From Moritella sp. F3 (lineage in GTDB: Bacteria; Pseudomonadota; Gammaproteobacteria; Enterobacterales; Moritellaceae), in contig NZ_BLRL01000003.1 of NCBI RefSeq assembly GCF_015082335.1, positions 434,001 to 498,000 of the forward strand: a DNA stretch of 64,000 bases, written 5' to 3'. Under the pieces are notes generated by a model. It ran no database searches and was not told the DNA's origin. It saw nothing but the letters and a program-made list of their open reading frames with translations. Positions 48,289-59,218 of this stretch are shown piece after piece; position 1 is the first letter of the stretch; each line of letters begins with the position of its first letter. Both the position numbers and the translations under genes were made by a program.

Positions 48289-50202
48289 TTATTTTAATTT
48301 AAACTGACCAACAATCGCGACTAACTGCTCGTTTGAACTAGCAAGTTCACGGGTACTGTCCATGGTTTTATCACCATTATCAGTAAGCTGATTAACCATG
48401 CTCTGGATCATTGTCATGTTACGGTTGATTTCTTCCGTCACAGAACTTTGTTCCTCTGCCGCAGTAGCAATCTGAATACCAAGATCGTTAATTTGCATAA
48501 CAGAGGTTGTCATTGAGTCAAGATTATCATTCACACTTGCTGTCGTTGTTGCCGTTTGTTGGCAACTAGCCTTAGTGATATCCATTGCGCGAACAACCAT
48601 ATCAGCGCCGTTACGTAGGCGGGCTAACATTTCATTAATCTCAGACGTACTTTGCTGGGTTCTTGCTGCAAGCGTTCGTACTTCATCTGCTACAACGGCA
48701 AAACCACGACCTTGCTCACCAGCACGCGCCGCTTCGATAGCTGCGTTCAGTGCAAGTAGGTTCGTTTGGTCGGCAATGTCACCAATCACACTTAATACTG
48801 TGCTGATTTTGTGAGTATCTTCATTCATTGTTTGAATGTTCAGCGCCATCGCTTCAACTTCGTTTACTAAGTCTGCAACACCATGTACAGCACCTTCAAC
48901 AACGGCTTTTGATTTATGTGCTTCATCGGCAGATTGCTGCGTAAAGGTTGCTGATTGTGCGGCATTTTGCGCAACACTGTCTGCTGTTGAACTCATTTCA
49001 GTAACAGCAACAACAACTTGGTCAGTCTCACTAGCGTGATCCACTAATACCGCGTTGTTGTGTTCAGTCTGCGATTTTAATTGCTCGATACCTGCTGAAA
49101 TATGATCGGTAGATTGAGAGATCTCTAACATCATATCTTGCAAGTTGATCACGAAGCGGTTAACAGCTTCGGCTATCTGACCTAAATCATCATTACTCGT
49201 TACTGCAAGGCGTTGCGTTAAATCGGCATTACCATGGGCAAGATCAACGACGGTTGATTTCAACGCGAGAATAGGGCGATAAAGCTGGTTAAGTGCGGCA
49301 TATACAATTGCAGACGCGATAATAATAAGCAGCAGGGCGCCAAGCAGCGTTTCTTCTAATAACTCTTTTACAGTCGCGTAGTGTGCTGATTGATCTACGG
49401 TAATAACTAAATGCCAGCTCATTGAATCATCAAGTTTGATGCTTTCAAAGTAGCTTACTTTATCTGCGCCATTGACGCTGAACTCAGAGACACCTTCATC
49501 ATTATTAAGCATTTTCTGTTGCAGTTTCGCATAACCCATGTCGTCAGCTAATTTGCTTTGACCTGGATTATTAATTTGTACTGTCGATGCGATGGCCGTA
49601 CCTTGATTGTCGTATAGACTTGTTACAGCATTGGCAAATGCCGAATCACGCACCATATCATTCAATACACCTAGCTCGATATCAGCAAGTAATACACCTT
49701 CCAGGCGACCATTTTTATAAAAGGGTTCAGCGATACTAATCAGTAACTGCTTAGTCAGGGCATCTTTATACATGGCTGTTACGATCGTGCCACGTTTTTG
49801 TTGTGCGAGTGTATACCAATCACGAGTACGGGGGTCATAACTCGCAAGGTCGCGTTTACCACTTGCCGCGCCATAAGAGCGACCATCAGCAAAGCCGACC
49901 ACAATATCGCTCGCTTTTGTAGCTGCTGTGATTTGTCGAACCATTAAATGTAACTGTTCATCATCACGCGTTTGCGAAAAGTCAGGCGCAGTCGCGATTA
50001 AACCTTCTTTAATCGTTTGAAACCAAACGTTGATCTTTGCCGACGTGGTATCAACTTTTAGCATAGAGTAATCATTGATATTACTCGACATTGAAGAAGA
50101 TAGTTGGCGATAAGAAAAGAAGTTAGAAATAGTTAAAGTCGTTATTAAAAGCAAAATAATGACTGAGATTATTCGCCCTTTAAAACTTGATATAAAATTC
50201 AC
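48289..50202 (-). CDS. Methyl-accepting chemotaxis protein 1, dCache amino-acid-sensor type
   Basis: 637 residues: membrane segment (about 8-30), periplasmic dCache domain, second membrane segment (about 280-300), HAMP and the cytoplasmic signalling domain with hairpin tip [20 protein letters not shown]. The dCache ligand motif is complete: Tyr122, Arg127, Trp129, Tyr130 ([10 protein letters not shown]), then Tyr in TAMYKDA and Asp in GVLLADIEL, the set known for amino-acid sensing. GTG start with AAAGGG upstream, as in its paralogues. The C-terminus lacks a CheR-binding NWETF-type pentapeptide. Confidence 0.93.
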   Translation of the reverse strand: MNFISSFKGRIISVIILLLITTLTISNFFSYRQLSSSMSSNINDYSMLKVDTTSAKINVWFQTIKEGLIATAPDFSQTRDDEQLHLMVRQITAATKASDIVVGFADGRSYGAASGKRDLASYDPRTRDWYTLAQQKRGTIVTAMYKDALTKQLLISIAEPFYKNGRLEGVLLADIELGVLNDMVRDSAFANAVTSLYDNQGTAIASTVQINNPGQSKLADDMGYAKLQQKMLNNDEGVSEFSVNGADKVSYFESIKLDDSMSWHLVITVDQSAHYATVKELLEETLLGALLLIIIASAIVYAALNQLYRPILALKSTVVDLAHGNADLTQRLAVTSNDDLGQIAEAVNRFVINLQDMMLEISQSTDHISAGIEQLKSQTEHNNAVLVDHASETDQVVVAVTEMSSTADSVAQNAAQSATFTQQSADEAHKSKAVVEGAVHGVADLVNEVEAMALNIQTMNEDTHKISTVLSVIGDIADQTNLLALNAAIEAARAGEQGRGFAVVADEVRTLAARTQQSTSEINEMLARLRNGADMVVRAMDITKASCQQTATTTASVNDNLDSMTTSVMQINDLGIQIATAAEEQSSVTEEINRNMTMIQSMVNQLTDNGDKTMDSTRELASSNEQLVAIVGQFKLK

Positions 50203-50381
50203 GTTAACAAATACCCTTTAATGGTTATAAATGTTGCTATAAAGCTGATTTTTGGTTATATATTCAGCTTTATACTATTTTTTGCATATCCTATCATTCA
50301 TATGAAAGCTGGAATAGGATTTTGTAAGCGATTGTAACGTAAAGTTGGATGGAAAATAATTTTTTGTTAATAAACAATCAG

Positions 50382-50409
50382 ACTTTATATCTATAAGTTG
50401 ATATAAAGT
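50382..50409 (-). terminator. Hairpin downstream of chemoreceptor 2
   Basis: 10-bp arms ACTTTATATC / GATATAAAGT with an 8-base loop, about 50 bp past the stop on the minus strand, followed there by T-rich sequence. Confidence 0.6.
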
Positions 50410-50458
50410 AATATAAAGCCTGATATTTTAACTTAATGTTTTATCGATGTTGGACTAT

Positions 50459-52363
50459 TTATTGAAGCTTAAATTGGCTAATGATCTGCGTTAGTTCATC
50501 ATTACAATTCGATAGGTTATGTGTGCTATCCATCGTCTTGTTTCCGTTTTGAGTAAGCTGTGACACCATGGTACGGATCGCTGTCATATTACGGTTAATC
50601 TCTTCGGTGACAGAACTTTGCTCTTCTGCTGCCGTTGCGATCTGGATGCCAAGGTCATTGATTTGTACAATGGAGTTCGTCATACAATCGAGACTTTCAT
50701 TTACACTTGCGGTGGTATTTGCCGTCTGTTCACAACTCATGCGTGTTGCGTCCATTGCGTTTACTACGCTGTCTGTGCCACGGTTTAGATTAGTAAGCAT
50801 TTCGTTAATTTCTGAGGTACTTTGCTGTGTACGTGCTGCCAATGTTCGCACTTCATCAGCTACCACCGCGAATCCACGCCCTTGCTCACCGGCGCGAGCA
50901 GCTTCAATCGCGGCGTTTAATGCAAGTAGATTTGTCTGATCTGCGATCCCCCCGATGATGCCTAATACAGCACTGATTTTTTTGGTGTCGTTATTCATGG
51001 TTTGAATGTTTGTTGCCATACACTCGACTTCATTCACTAAGTCTGCAACACCTGATACTGCGGTATCAACGACAACTTTTGATTGATTGGCTTGCTCGGT
51101 TGTTTGCTGAGTAAAGCTTGCTGATTTCGCTGCACTTTGCGCAACACTGTCAGCGGTTGAACTCATCTCTGTGATAGCTACAACGACTTGCTCTGTTTCG
51201 TTTGCGTGTTCAGTTAATACTTGGTTATTCTGTTCTGTTTGGTTTCGTAGTTCACTGATGCCTGTCGAGATATGCACTGTTGAATTCGCAATTTTAAGCA
51301 TCATTTCTTGTAAGTTAATAATGAAGCGATTAACAGCTTCGGCTATTTCACCCAAGTCATCGTTGCGTGTGACATCGAGGCGCTGGGTCAAATCACCGTC
51401 TCCTCGTGCAAGGTCGTTAATCATCTCTTTTAATGCCAGAATAGGGGCGTATAGACGTGACAAGCTCATGTAAATCACAAGCGATGAAAGTAATACCAGT
51501 ACAATACTCGAGAGCAATAGTATTTGTGAACTTTCATTCACTGCGGCCAAATGAGACTTTTTATCTAGCGTGATAATGATTTTCCACACGGTATTATCAT
51601 CTAATACCAATGTTGAGAAATAGACGATTTTAGCAAAACCATAGTCATCTAACTCGATCATACCTTGATCGTTACTTTCAATATGTGTTTTTAGTTGGGT
51701 ATATTCTTTATTACGATTTGGTGCTCTCTGACCAACGATTTCTAGTGGGTCAGTGGTGGCTATTGCCATTGTGTCTTCGTTATAGAGTGTCGTAACTGAA
51801 TCTTCAAGTACAGAGCGCTCTACCATTTCTTGTAACACATCTAATTTTATATCGGCAAGCAGCACACCCGAAAATTGACCTTCGGTAAAAAATGGTTCAG
51901 CAATACTGATCAACAATTCACCTGTCGTTGAATGTTTATAAATATTGGTAACAACGGTTTCTCGCTGCATTTTTGCATCTTTATACCAAGCTAGTTCACG
52001 TGCGTCGATATCAACTTTACCATGTAAGGCACTGTATAAACTGCCATCTTCATAACTTGCAACAACATCGTTAGCTTGCGTGGCAAATTCAATCTGTTTG
52101 ACCATGCGCAGTGTTTCACTATCGTCATGACGAATGGCAAAATCGGGCGCACTTTTTTTAAGGCCTGTTTTCATTGTGCTAAACCACGTTGTAATTCTAT
52201 CGGTTGTTGTCGATACGTTTAGCTTAGAGTATTTATCAATACTCGATACCATTGAAGCGGACATTTGCTTATTGGAAATAACAGCAGAAATGACCAGCGA
52301 AATGGTGAGTAAAAGTATTACGCTTGCAATAATTTTACCTTTAAAACTTAACAGTGAATTCAC
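50459..52363 (-). CDS. Methyl-accepting chemotaxis protein 2, dCache with altered ligand motif
   Basis: 634 residues with the same layout and an almost identical signalling tip to its neighbours. The dCache pocket differs: the motif region reads [12 protein letters not shown], so the first Tyr and the Arg two residues before Trp are replaced, while Trp-Tyr, TNIYK and GVLLADIKL remain. It has therefore lost the residues that bind the ligand carboxylate/amine in amino-acid receptors and probably detects something else. GTG start with AAGGA 9 bases upstream. Confidence 0.92.
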   Translation of the reverse strand: MNSLLSFKGKIIASVILLLTISLVISAVISNKQMSASMVSSIDKYSKLNVSTTTDRITTWFSTMKTGLKKSAPDFAIRHDDSETLRMVKQIEFATQANDVVASYEDGSLYSALHGKVDIDARELAWYKDAKMQRETVVTNIYKHSTTGELLISIAEPFFTEGQFSGVLLADIKLDVLQEMVERSVLEDSVTTLYNEDTMAIATTDPLEIVGQRAPNRNKEYTQLKTHIESNDQGMIELDDYGFAKIVYFSTLVLDDNTVWKIIITLDKKSHLAAVNESSQILLLSSIVLVLLSSLVIYMSLSRLYAPILALKEMINDLARGDGDLTQRLDVTRNDDLGEIAEAVNRFIINLQEMMLKIANSTVHISTGISELRNQTEQNNQVLTEHANETEQVVVAITEMSSTADSVAQSAAKSASFTQQTTEQANQSKVVVDTAVSGVADLVNEVECMATNIQTMNNDTKKISAVLGIIGGIADQTNLLALNAAIEAARAGEQGRGFAVVADEVRTLAARTQQSTSEINEMLTNLNRGTDSVVNAMDATRMSCEQTANTTASVNESLDCMTNSIVQINDLGIQIATAAEEQSSVTEEINRNMTAIRTMVSQLTQNGNKTMDSTHNLSNCNDELTQIISQFKLQ

Positions 52364-52662
52364 AACAAATATTCCTTAATTATTAGCACAGATTATAATG
52401 CCAATATTATATAGGACAAGCTATCTAATCACCTACCGAACAAAGTTTTATTTAATTATTAAATTAAACTTTGACATGTAAGCTGTTGATAATAAACGAG
52501 TTGACTTATTTCGCTCAGTTGTCGGTATAAAATACAATGTAAAACAACTATTTACCTAGTGATTTCAAATATACTAAATGTGAGGTAAAACAGTACAAGG
52601 ATATTCAGGTTAAATAGCGTTGTGAGTGATGTGGCTAATTGTGTAGTTAAGAGGGTACTAAT

Positions 52663-52724
52663 GAGGTGGTTTAAATTGTCTTTGGCATTAACTTAATGCC
52701 AAAGACAATACTCAAAATCACCTC
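52663..52724. terminator. Long hairpin in the gap between chemoreceptors 2 and 3
   Basis: Nearly perfect palindrome ATTGTCTTTGGCATTAA / TTAATGCCAAAGACAAT (52675-52709) with outer pairing GAGGTG/CACCTC. It lies about 40 bp past the stop of chemoreceptor 3 (minus strand). The rest of the 400-bp gap (52364-52763) holds no gene. Confidence 0.75.
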
Positions 52725-52763
52725 CTAATAATAGGGGGAGTTAGAGGATAGTTAAGCGGGAAT

Positions 52764-54677
52764 TTAGCGCAATTTAAATTGTGCCACGATAGCCACAAGC
52801 TGCTCGTTTGAACTCGCAAGCGTATGGGTACTGTCCATAGTCTTGTCACCATTTTCAGTTAATTGCGCGACCATATTCTGAATCATGGTCATGTTACGGT
52901 TTATTTCTTCGGTAACTGAACTTTGTTCTTCTGCGGCAGTAGCAATCTGAATACCGAGGTCATTAATTTGCATGACCGAATTCGTCATTGAATCAAGACT
53001 ATCATTGACACTGGCTGTTGTATCCGCTGTTTGTTGGCAACTTGCTTTGGTTATATCCATTGCTTTTACAACAGTATCCGCACCACCACGTAAGCGCGTT
53101 AGCATTTCATTAATTTCAGAGGTACTTTGCTGCGTTCTTGCGGCAAGCGTGCGCACTTCATCTGCAACAACAGCGAAACCTCGACCTTGTTCACCCGCAC
53201 GCGCTGCTTCAATCGCTGCGTTTAGTGCAAGTAGGTTAGTTTGATCTGCAATTTCACCGATGACACTTAATACAGTACTGATTTTATGGGTGTCTTCATT
53301 CATGGTTTGGATATTCAATGCCATCGCTTCAACTTCATTAACCAAGTCGGCTACACCCCTTACAGCCCCTTCTACGACACTTTTAGATTGGTGCGCTTCA
53401 TCGGTTGATTTTTGTGTGAAGGTAGCGCTTTGGGCAGCACTTTGCGCAACACTGTCTGCTGTCGAACTCATCTCTGTTACAGCCACAACAACCTGATCTG
53501 TTTCACTTGCATGATCGATTAACACGGTGTTGTTATGTTCTGTTTGTGAGCGTAACTGTTCAATGCCTGCCGAAATATGTGTTGTCGATTGCGATATATC
53601 TAGCATGATGGTTTGTAGGTTGATAATAAAGGTATTTACACCTTCAGCTATCTGACCTAAATCATCTTTACTGGTTACTTGCAAGCGCTGCGTTAAATCA
53701 CCGTTACCTTGTGCGAGATCTTGAATCGTCGATTTTAATGCAATAATAGGTTGGTAAAGCTTATTAAGAGCAACATATATTAGTAGCGATACGATAATAA
53801 TTAAAATAACCGCAGTCATTATTGAATCTTCCAAGCTTTCGTCGATAACAGCATGGTGACCTTGTTTATCTAATGTAACGAGGATGTGCCAGCTTAATTT
53901 ATCGTTGAGCTTAACGGACTCAAAATAGCTGATCTTGTCCTTACCATTTACAGATAAGGTTAATTTACCGTGATCTTCAGCTAACATTTTTTGCTGTAGT
54001 TGTGTAAAGGCGACTTCGTCAGCAAGTTTAGATTCACCTGGCTTTTCAATTTTATCTGTTGATGCGATAGCCGTACCATATTCGTCAAACAAACTGGTAG
54101 TTGCATGTGCAAACGCGGATGCTTTGACTATGTCTTCCAGAATATTCAATTCGATATCGGCAAGTAATACACCTTGTAATTGACCATTCTTGTAGAAAGG
54201 TTCAGCAATGCTGACGAGCAAGTTTTGGGTGAAAGCATCTTTATACATAGGGGTTATGATGGTTTTTCCTTGGCGTTTTGCTTCTATGTACCAATCACGG
54301 CCACGAGGGTCGTAATCGCTTACAAAACGTTTACCGGATAGTGCGCTGTAAGAACCACCGTCTTCAAAGCCAACAAGAATATCGGTTGCTTTGGTTGATG
54401 CGTTGATTTGCTGCACCATGAGATTGATCTGGTCATCACTGCGAGAAATAGCAAAGTCAGGCGCTGTACCCACTAGACCATCTTTGATTGTTTGAAACCA
54501 TGCATTAACTTTATCTGATGTACTACTAACCTTTAGAGTTGAATAGTTATCTATGTCAGCCTTCATTAATGTTGATAGTTGGCGATAAGACAGAAAATTC
54601 GATATTGCTAGCGTCGTGATGAGCAGTAACATAATTACTGTAATTATCCGGCCTTTAAAACTTGATAAAAAATTCAC
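52764..54677 (-). CDS. Methyl-accepting chemotaxis protein 3, dCache amino-acid-sensor type
   Basis: 637 residues from a GTG at 54677. An ATG three codons earlier overlaps the AAGG ribosome-binding site, while the GTG has proper 8-base spacing and matches the starts of the three paralogues. Layout as in receptor 1. The full dCache amino-acid motif is present ([26 protein letters not shown]). Closest to receptor 1 by eye in both halves. Confidence 0.93.
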   Translation of the reverse strand: MNFLSSFKGRIITVIMLLLITTLAISNFLSYRQLSTLMKADIDNYSTLKVSSTSDKVNAWFQTIKDGLVGTAPDFAISRSDDQINLMVQQINASTKATDILVGFEDGGSYSALSGKRFVSDYDPRGRDWYIEAKRQGKTIITPMYKDAFTQNLLVSIAEPFYKNGQLQGVLLADIELNILEDIVKASAFAHATTSLFDEYGTAIASTDKIEKPGESKLADEVAFTQLQQKMLAEDHGKLTLSVNGKDKISYFESVKLNDKLSWHILVTLDKQGHHAVIDESLEDSIMTAVILIIIVSLLIYVALNKLYQPIIALKSTIQDLAQGNGDLTQRLQVTSKDDLGQIAEGVNTFIINLQTIMLDISQSTTHISAGIEQLRSQTEHNNTVLIDHASETDQVVVAVTEMSSTADSVAQSAAQSATFTQKSTDEAHQSKSVVEGAVRGVADLVNEVEAMALNIQTMNEDTHKISTVLSVIGEIADQTNLLALNAAIEAARAGEQGRGFAVVADEVRTLAARTQQSTSEINEMLTRLRGGADTVVKAMDITKASCQQTADTTASVNDSLDSMTNSVMQINDLGIQIATAAEEQSSVTEEINRNMTMIQNMVAQLTENGDKTMDSTHTLASSNEQLVAIVAQFKLR

Positions 54678-54926
54678 GTGGGACATCCTTATAATAAATA
54701 AAATCGAGAGTGTAGACTCGCGTTAAACAGCGATAACACTATCGCAATTACATTGTTATTAGCTTATCGACCGGAAAATGTAATATCGCATTTAAAGTTA
54801 TAAATAGGTGACTTTGATCACACAAATTTAACGATTATAACCATTAAGTAATAAATTCTGATAGGACGGAAAGGGACTATTATACGATTTGAAGTTGTTA
54901 TGGTCATGGATGTTAAATAAGAAAAG

Positions 54927-54958
54927 TGGTGTTGACCCTCGCGGTAGGGGCAACACCA
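54927..54958 (-). terminator. Terminator of chemoreceptor 4
   Basis: Arms TGGTGTTG / CAACACCA with an inner CCC/GGG pairing, 18 bp past the stop; on the minus strand a T-rich ACTTTTCTTATTT follows. Confidence 0.75.
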
Positions 54959-54976
54959 GTGATAAGTAGGGGGGAA

Positions 54977-56890
54977 TTATTTTAATTTAAACTGACTTAC
55001 TATCGCCATTAAATGAGCATTGTTCTTTGCAAGATCATGCGAGCTAGTAAGCGTTTTGTCACTGTTATTTGTTAACTGATGCACCATGGTTTGAATTGAT
55101 GTCATATTACGGTTAATTTCTTCTGTGACTGAACTTTGTTCTTCGGCTGCTGTTGCAATCTGAATGCCAAGGTCATTAATTTGTAATACCGACTCAGTCA
55201 TTGAATCTAAACTGAGATTAACACTTTCAGTCGTTTCAGCTGTTTGCTCACAGCTTGCTTTTGTTGTATGCATTGCTTTCACAACGGAATCTGCACCATT
55301 ACGTAAACGCGTTAGCATGTCATTAATTTCTGATGTACTTTGCTGTGTTCTTGCCGCTAATGTTCTTACTTCATCAGCAACAACAGCAAAGCCACGACCT
55401 TGATCACCTGCGCGGGCTGCTTCAATAGCGGCGTTTAGTGCAAGCAAGTTAGTTTGGTCGGCGATTTCACCAATGACACTGAGTACTGAACTGATCTTAT
55501 TGGTATCTTCATTCATGGTTTGGATACTGAAAGCCATAGTGTCAACCTCCGTCACAAGCTCTGCCACACCATAGACAGCACCTTGAACTACTTCTTTTGA
55601 GCGTTTCGCTTCATCTGTTGATTTTTGTGTAAAGGTTGCAGACTGAGCTGCACTCTGAGCAACACTATCAGCTGTCGAACTCATCTCGGTGATCGCAACA
55701 ACAATTTGTTCAGTTTCACTGGCGTGATCTAGCAGGACATTATTATTATGCTCTGTTTGCGAACGCAGCGCATTAATACCACCGGATATGTACTCTGTTG
55801 ACTGGGATATTTCTAACATCATACTTTGTAAATTAGCGGTAAATTTGTTTACTGCTTCAGCTATTTGACCCAAATCATCGTTACTCTGAACCTTAATTCG
55901 GCGGGTTAAGTCGGCGTTACCCTCAGCTAAATCTACAATGGTTTCTTTTAACGATAAGATAGGTTGATATAAACGGTTTAACGCCACTAAAATGATAATG
56001 CAGGCCAAGATGACAAGGATAAGCCCAGTAATGAATGCACTGTCTAAACTTTCGGCTATTTCGATGAAGTGAGATGACTTGTCTACTGTGATCGCTACTT
56101 TCCAAGAAATACTATCATCTAGGTTTAATGTCGTGAAATAAGCAAGTGTTGTTACCTGACCCTGGTTAAATTCAAACGTGCCTTTTTGATTATTTGATAG
56201 CGTGTTTTTAAATGGGGTAAAGGCAGCATTAGCAGAGTCTAAAGGCTTACCTACAACTTGACGATTATCTGTTGACGCAATCGTCATGCCTGTCATGTCG
56301 TATAAATTAAGCGTGGTATTTTCAAATGTGGAATTTTGAATAAAGTTGCTGACAGTCTCTAAGCGGATATCAGCTAATAACACACCAGTAAATTGACTAT
56401 TATAATAAAAAGGTTCAGCGATACTGATCATCAATCCACCCGTTGTCGCGTCACTGTAGATCCCTGTTATGATTGTCGAACCTTTTTGTTTCGCGTCTTT
56501 ATACCAGTCGCGGACTCGTGGATCATAGCTATCTAAACTTAGTTTTCCGTCTATTGCTGTAATGGCTGTACCATCTTCATAAGCGGCCAATATGTCATTA
56601 GCGTCAGTAGCGAGGGATAATTGTTTCACCATAAGTAATAGCTGGGTATCATCACGTGGTACTGCAAAGTCTGGTGCGGTCGTTATAAGGCCTTTTTTAA
56701 TGCTTTGAAACCAGCTGTTTATTTTATTTGCGGTACTATCAACTTGTAAGTGTGAATATTTATCAATGTTACCTACAATAGAAGTAGATAATTGTCGATA
56801 AGAAATAAAACTAGCAATCACCAGCGATGAAATAACAAGTAGCATTACAACTGTAATGATACGTCCTTTAAAACTAGATAAAAAATTCAC
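54977..56890 (-). CDS. Methyl-accepting chemotaxis protein 4, dCache amino-acid-sensor type
   Basis: 637 residues, same architecture. dCache motif complete ([26 protein letters not shown]). The signalling tip differs slightly ([13 protein letters not shown] instead of AGEQGRGF). GTG start with AAGGA upstream. First gene of the tandem of four; each has its own gap and hairpin, so they are probably separate transcripts. Confidence 0.93.
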   Translation of the reverse strand: MNFLSSFKGRIITVVMLLVISSLVIASFISYRQLSTSIVGNIDKYSHLQVDSTANKINSWFQSIKKGLITTAPDFAVPRDDTQLLLMVKQLSLATDANDILAAYEDGTAITAIDGKLSLDSYDPRVRDWYKDAKQKGSTIITGIYSDATTGGLMISIAEPFYYNSQFTGVLLADIRLETVSNFIQNSTFENTTLNLYDMTGMTIASTDNRQVVGKPLDSANAAFTPFKNTLSNNQKGTFEFNQGQVTTLAYFTTLNLDDSISWKVAITVDKSSHFIEIAESLDSAFITGLILVILACIIILVALNRLYQPILSLKETIVDLAEGNADLTRRIKVQSNDDLGQIAEAVNKFTANLQSMMLEISQSTEYISGGINALRSQTEHNNNVLLDHASETEQIVVAITEMSSTADSVAQSAAQSATFTQKSTDEAKRSKEVVQGAVYGVAELVTEVDTMAFSIQTMNEDTNKISSVLSVIGEIADQTNLLALNAAIEAARAGDQGRGFAVVADEVRTLAARTQQSTSEINDMLTRLRNGADSVVKAMHTTKASCEQTAETTESVNLSLDSMTESVLQINDLGIQIATAAEEQSSVTEEINRNMTSIQTMVHQLTNNSDKTLTSSHDLAKNNAHLMAIVSQFKLK

Positions 56891-57284
56891 GTTACTTAAT
56901 CCTTCAGAGCATTATTCTATTGTATGTTTATGGAGTGGAGCAAGATCGCTGGATGATAGCTATAAGGTTATTTGTTGTATATTTGTTTGTATAATAAGCT
57001 GTATCTGGATCACCTTTATTGATTGCTTTCTTTATCGTTAATTCTACTATTTTATAAAGGTGCGCGTTTAATGACCATTAATGCTTGGGTATCTCGTTTT
57101 ATTTAGACTTATTTAACTGTGCTTTTTATGTGTTTATTGGAGTGAGTATCAAAATACTTCTGCTTAATTGATCTAAATCATCATGAAAGTAAAGCTAAGT
57201 AATATTATTCGACAGAGGTAATTATTCATTATAACCTCTCGATCTTTTCAATTTCCTTCTTAAACTAATGGTCCCAATATTATT
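56891..57284. other. Intergenic region, nothing recognised
   Basis: 394 bp between divergent chemoreceptor 4 and the DsbA-like gene. It must hold both promoters; no operator, RNA or repeat was recognised. Confidence 0.4.
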
Positions 57285-57962
57285 ATGAAATCTATCTTTA
57301 AACCGTTGTTATTCGTGTTTGTATCGTTAATTGCGCTAAGTGGCTGCAGCGAAGACAATAATCCTAAGGAAGGCAATGAATACGCCGTTATCCCAACACC
57401 AATGGCTGACTTACCGGATGTAGTAGAGATATTCTCGCTGGCGTGTGGTAATTGTAAAGGCATGGAAACGATGATTCCTGCTATTGAAGAGATGACTAAA
57501 ATTGATATTGCCAAAACCCATGTAACGTTTAATGAAAGTGCGCAACGTTCAGCTTATGTTTATTATGCTGCGGCGATTCAAAACAACGGTAAACCGAGTC
57601 ACGAAATGATGACTGACCTATTCACGTATACGCAAGGTGGCAATGGTGCAGACAATCATGATCACGGTGAAGGTAAAGTAGAAGAAGAGCCTGAAGTAGC
57701 AATGACGCCAGCAGAGAAAAAAGCTGAAATGATTAGCATCTTCAACAAATACGATATGAAAAGCCCTATCGACTTAAGCGAAGCTCAACACGAATCTGTG
57801 TATCAAGAAATGGTTAAAGCTGAAACTGTTGTGACGAATGCTAATATTGCCTCTGTGCCTGCGTTCTTAGTGCAAGGTAAATACTTGGTAAATTCTGGTG
57901 CACATAAAACATTAGAAGAGCTAGCAGCAACAATTACTTATTTGAATAATTTAGATAAATAA
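57285..57962 (+). CDS. DsbA-like thioredoxin-fold lipoprotein with CGNC active site
   Basis: 225 residues: signal peptide with lipobox ALSGC (Cys21), then a DsbA-type thioredoxin fold. The active site reads CGNC (54-57) in SLACGNCKGM, unlike the CPHC of oxidising DsbA; the cis-proline loop is ASVPAFLV. A short insertion rich in His/Glu (GADNHDHGEGKVEEEPE, about 122-138) lies in the helical domain and could bind metal. It should act in periplasmic thiol-disulfide exchange while anchored to a membrane. No DsbB-like partner nearby. Confidence 0.85.
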   Translation: MKSIFKPLLFVFVSLIALSGCSEDNNPKEGNEYAVIPTPMADLPDVVEIFSLACGNCKGMETMIPAIEEMTKIDIAKTHVTFNESAQRSAYVYYAAAIQNNGKPSHEMMTDLFTYTQGGNGADNHDHGEGKVEEEPEVAMTPAEKKAEMISIFNKYDMKSPIDLSEAQHESVYQEMVKAETVVTNANIASVPAFLVQGKYLVNSGAHKTLEELAATITYLNNLDK

Positions 57963-58041
57963 TTTAGATAAATAATCTAGGTAATCGCTTAGCTAGGTTA
58001 TTTTGAGTAATACACATTAAAACATCAGCGTATTACTTTTG

Positions 58042-58071
58042 AAGGAGTGGTTTCTAAACCGCTCCTTTTTT
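58042..58071 (+). terminator. Rho-independent terminator after the DsbA-like gene
   Basis: Stem AAGGAGTGGTTT / AAACCGCTCCTT with one G-T pair, a 2-base loop and a T6 run. Confidence 0.9.
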
Positions 58072-58233
58072 GTATCCACTTTCATTCAAAAGTAGATCGT
58101 ATCGTTTGTGAACTTAAATGAAGATGTTTGTATATCGATTGATAAATTATAGGGGGGAATTAGTTGATAACAGTAGACATTACAGCTAATGAATTTTATT
58201 ATCGCTACAATTTTCGATAAAGAAGTATACAAA

Positions 58234-59073
58234 ATGACATTAGCAGCAATTGATTATCGCGCTGAAAACAGTGCTGAAGCGTTCGTAAAGTCGCTTCGTG
58301 AAACAGGTTTTGGTGTATTAACGAATCACCCGATTAACCCTGAGCTAGTTCAAACTATTTACACTGAATGGCAAGCATTCTTTGAAACTGAAGAGAAGCA
58401 TGGATTTTTGTTCAAGCCTGAAACGCAAGATGGTTTTTTTCCTGCAACAGTGTCTGAAACCGCAAAAGGTCATAGTGTTAAAGATATTAAAGAATATTTC
58501 CATGTATACACTTGGGGTCGTATCCCTGAGTCATTAAAAGAAAATATTCTTGCGTATTACGAGCAAGCCAATGCACTTGCTGCTGAGTTACTTGATTGGG
58601 TTGAAGAATTCTCTCCAGCGGATGTATCAGCAAACTACAGCATGCCACTATCGAAGATGGTTGAAGCAAGCACACGTACGTTATTACGTGTTTTACATTA
58701 CCCGCCAATGACAGGTAATGAAGAAGTGGGGGCTATCCGCGCTGCTGCGCATGAAGATATTAATATGTTAACTGTACTTCCTGCGGCTAACGAACCTGGT
58801 TTACAAGTACTTAAGCAAGATGGTTCTTGGTTAGATGTACCAAGTGATTTTGGTAACATTATTATTAATATTGGTGACATGCTACAAGAAGCGTCTGGTG
58901 GTTATTTCCCATCGACCACACACCGTGTAATTAATCCTGAAGGCGCAGATATGACGAAAGCACGTGTATCATTACCGTTGTTTTTGCACCCTAAAGCAGA
59001 CGTTGTATTATCAGAACGTTATACAGCTGATGAGTATTTGACTGAACGTTTACGTGAGTTAGGCGTACTTTAA
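58234..59073 (+). CDS. 2-oxoglutarate/Fe(II)-dependent oxygenase (isopenicillin N synthase-like)
   Basis: 279 residues from the ATG at 58234, which has AAAGAAG eight bases upstream and gives the family N-terminus; the frame is open to 58189. The iron ligands are readable as HEDINMLTVL (His-x-Asp) and THRVINP (distal His), and RVSLPLF supplies the Arg-x-Ser that binds 2-oxoglutarate. N-terminal FVKSLRETGFGVLTNHPI is the DIOX_N signature. Substrate unknown; lone gene. Confidence 0.88.
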   Translation: MTLAAIDYRAENSAEAFVKSLRETGFGVLTNHPINPELVQTIYTEWQAFFETEEKHGFLFKPETQDGFFPATVSETAKGHSVKDIKEYFHVYTWGRIPESLKENILAYYEQANALAAELLDWVEEFSPADVSANYSMPLSKMVEASTRTLLRVLHYPPMTGNEEVGAIRAAAHEDINMLTVLPAANEPGLQVLKQDGSWLDVPSDFGNIIINIGDMLQEASGGYFPSTTHRVINPEGADMTKARVSLPLFLHPKADVVLSERYTADEYLTERLRELGVL

Positions 59074-59097
59074 TTCGGTAAGACTTAATAGTGAAAC

Positions 59098-59128
59098 TAA
59101 AAACCAACTCCATTGAGTTGGTTTTTTT
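59098..59128 (+). terminator. Rho-independent terminator after the oxygenase gene
   Basis: Stem ACCAACTC / GAGTTGGT with a CATT loop and a T7 run. Confidence 0.92.
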
Positions 59129-59160
59129 ATGCGTGTAAATCGAGAGTCAGTTTTAGGCAT

Positions 59161-59188
59161 AAAAAAACCAGCACCGAAGTGCTGGTTT
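59161..59188 (-). terminator. Rho-independent terminator of the lipase gene
   Basis: Stem AAACCAGCAC / GTGCTGGTTT with a CGAA loop; the A7 run at 59161-59167 is a T-tract on the minus strand. Confidence 0.92.
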
Positions 59189-59218
59189 GGATTAAGTTAA
59201 TTTAAAATTATTGACTGT

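Noticed and set aside
50568..50939. Ala/Ser/Cys-rich plus-strand frames opposite each chemoreceptor (also 48575, 52972, 55164)
   Set aside because: The same shadow recurs over the conserved signalling tip in all four paralogues, as expected from antisense of a conserved coding stretch.
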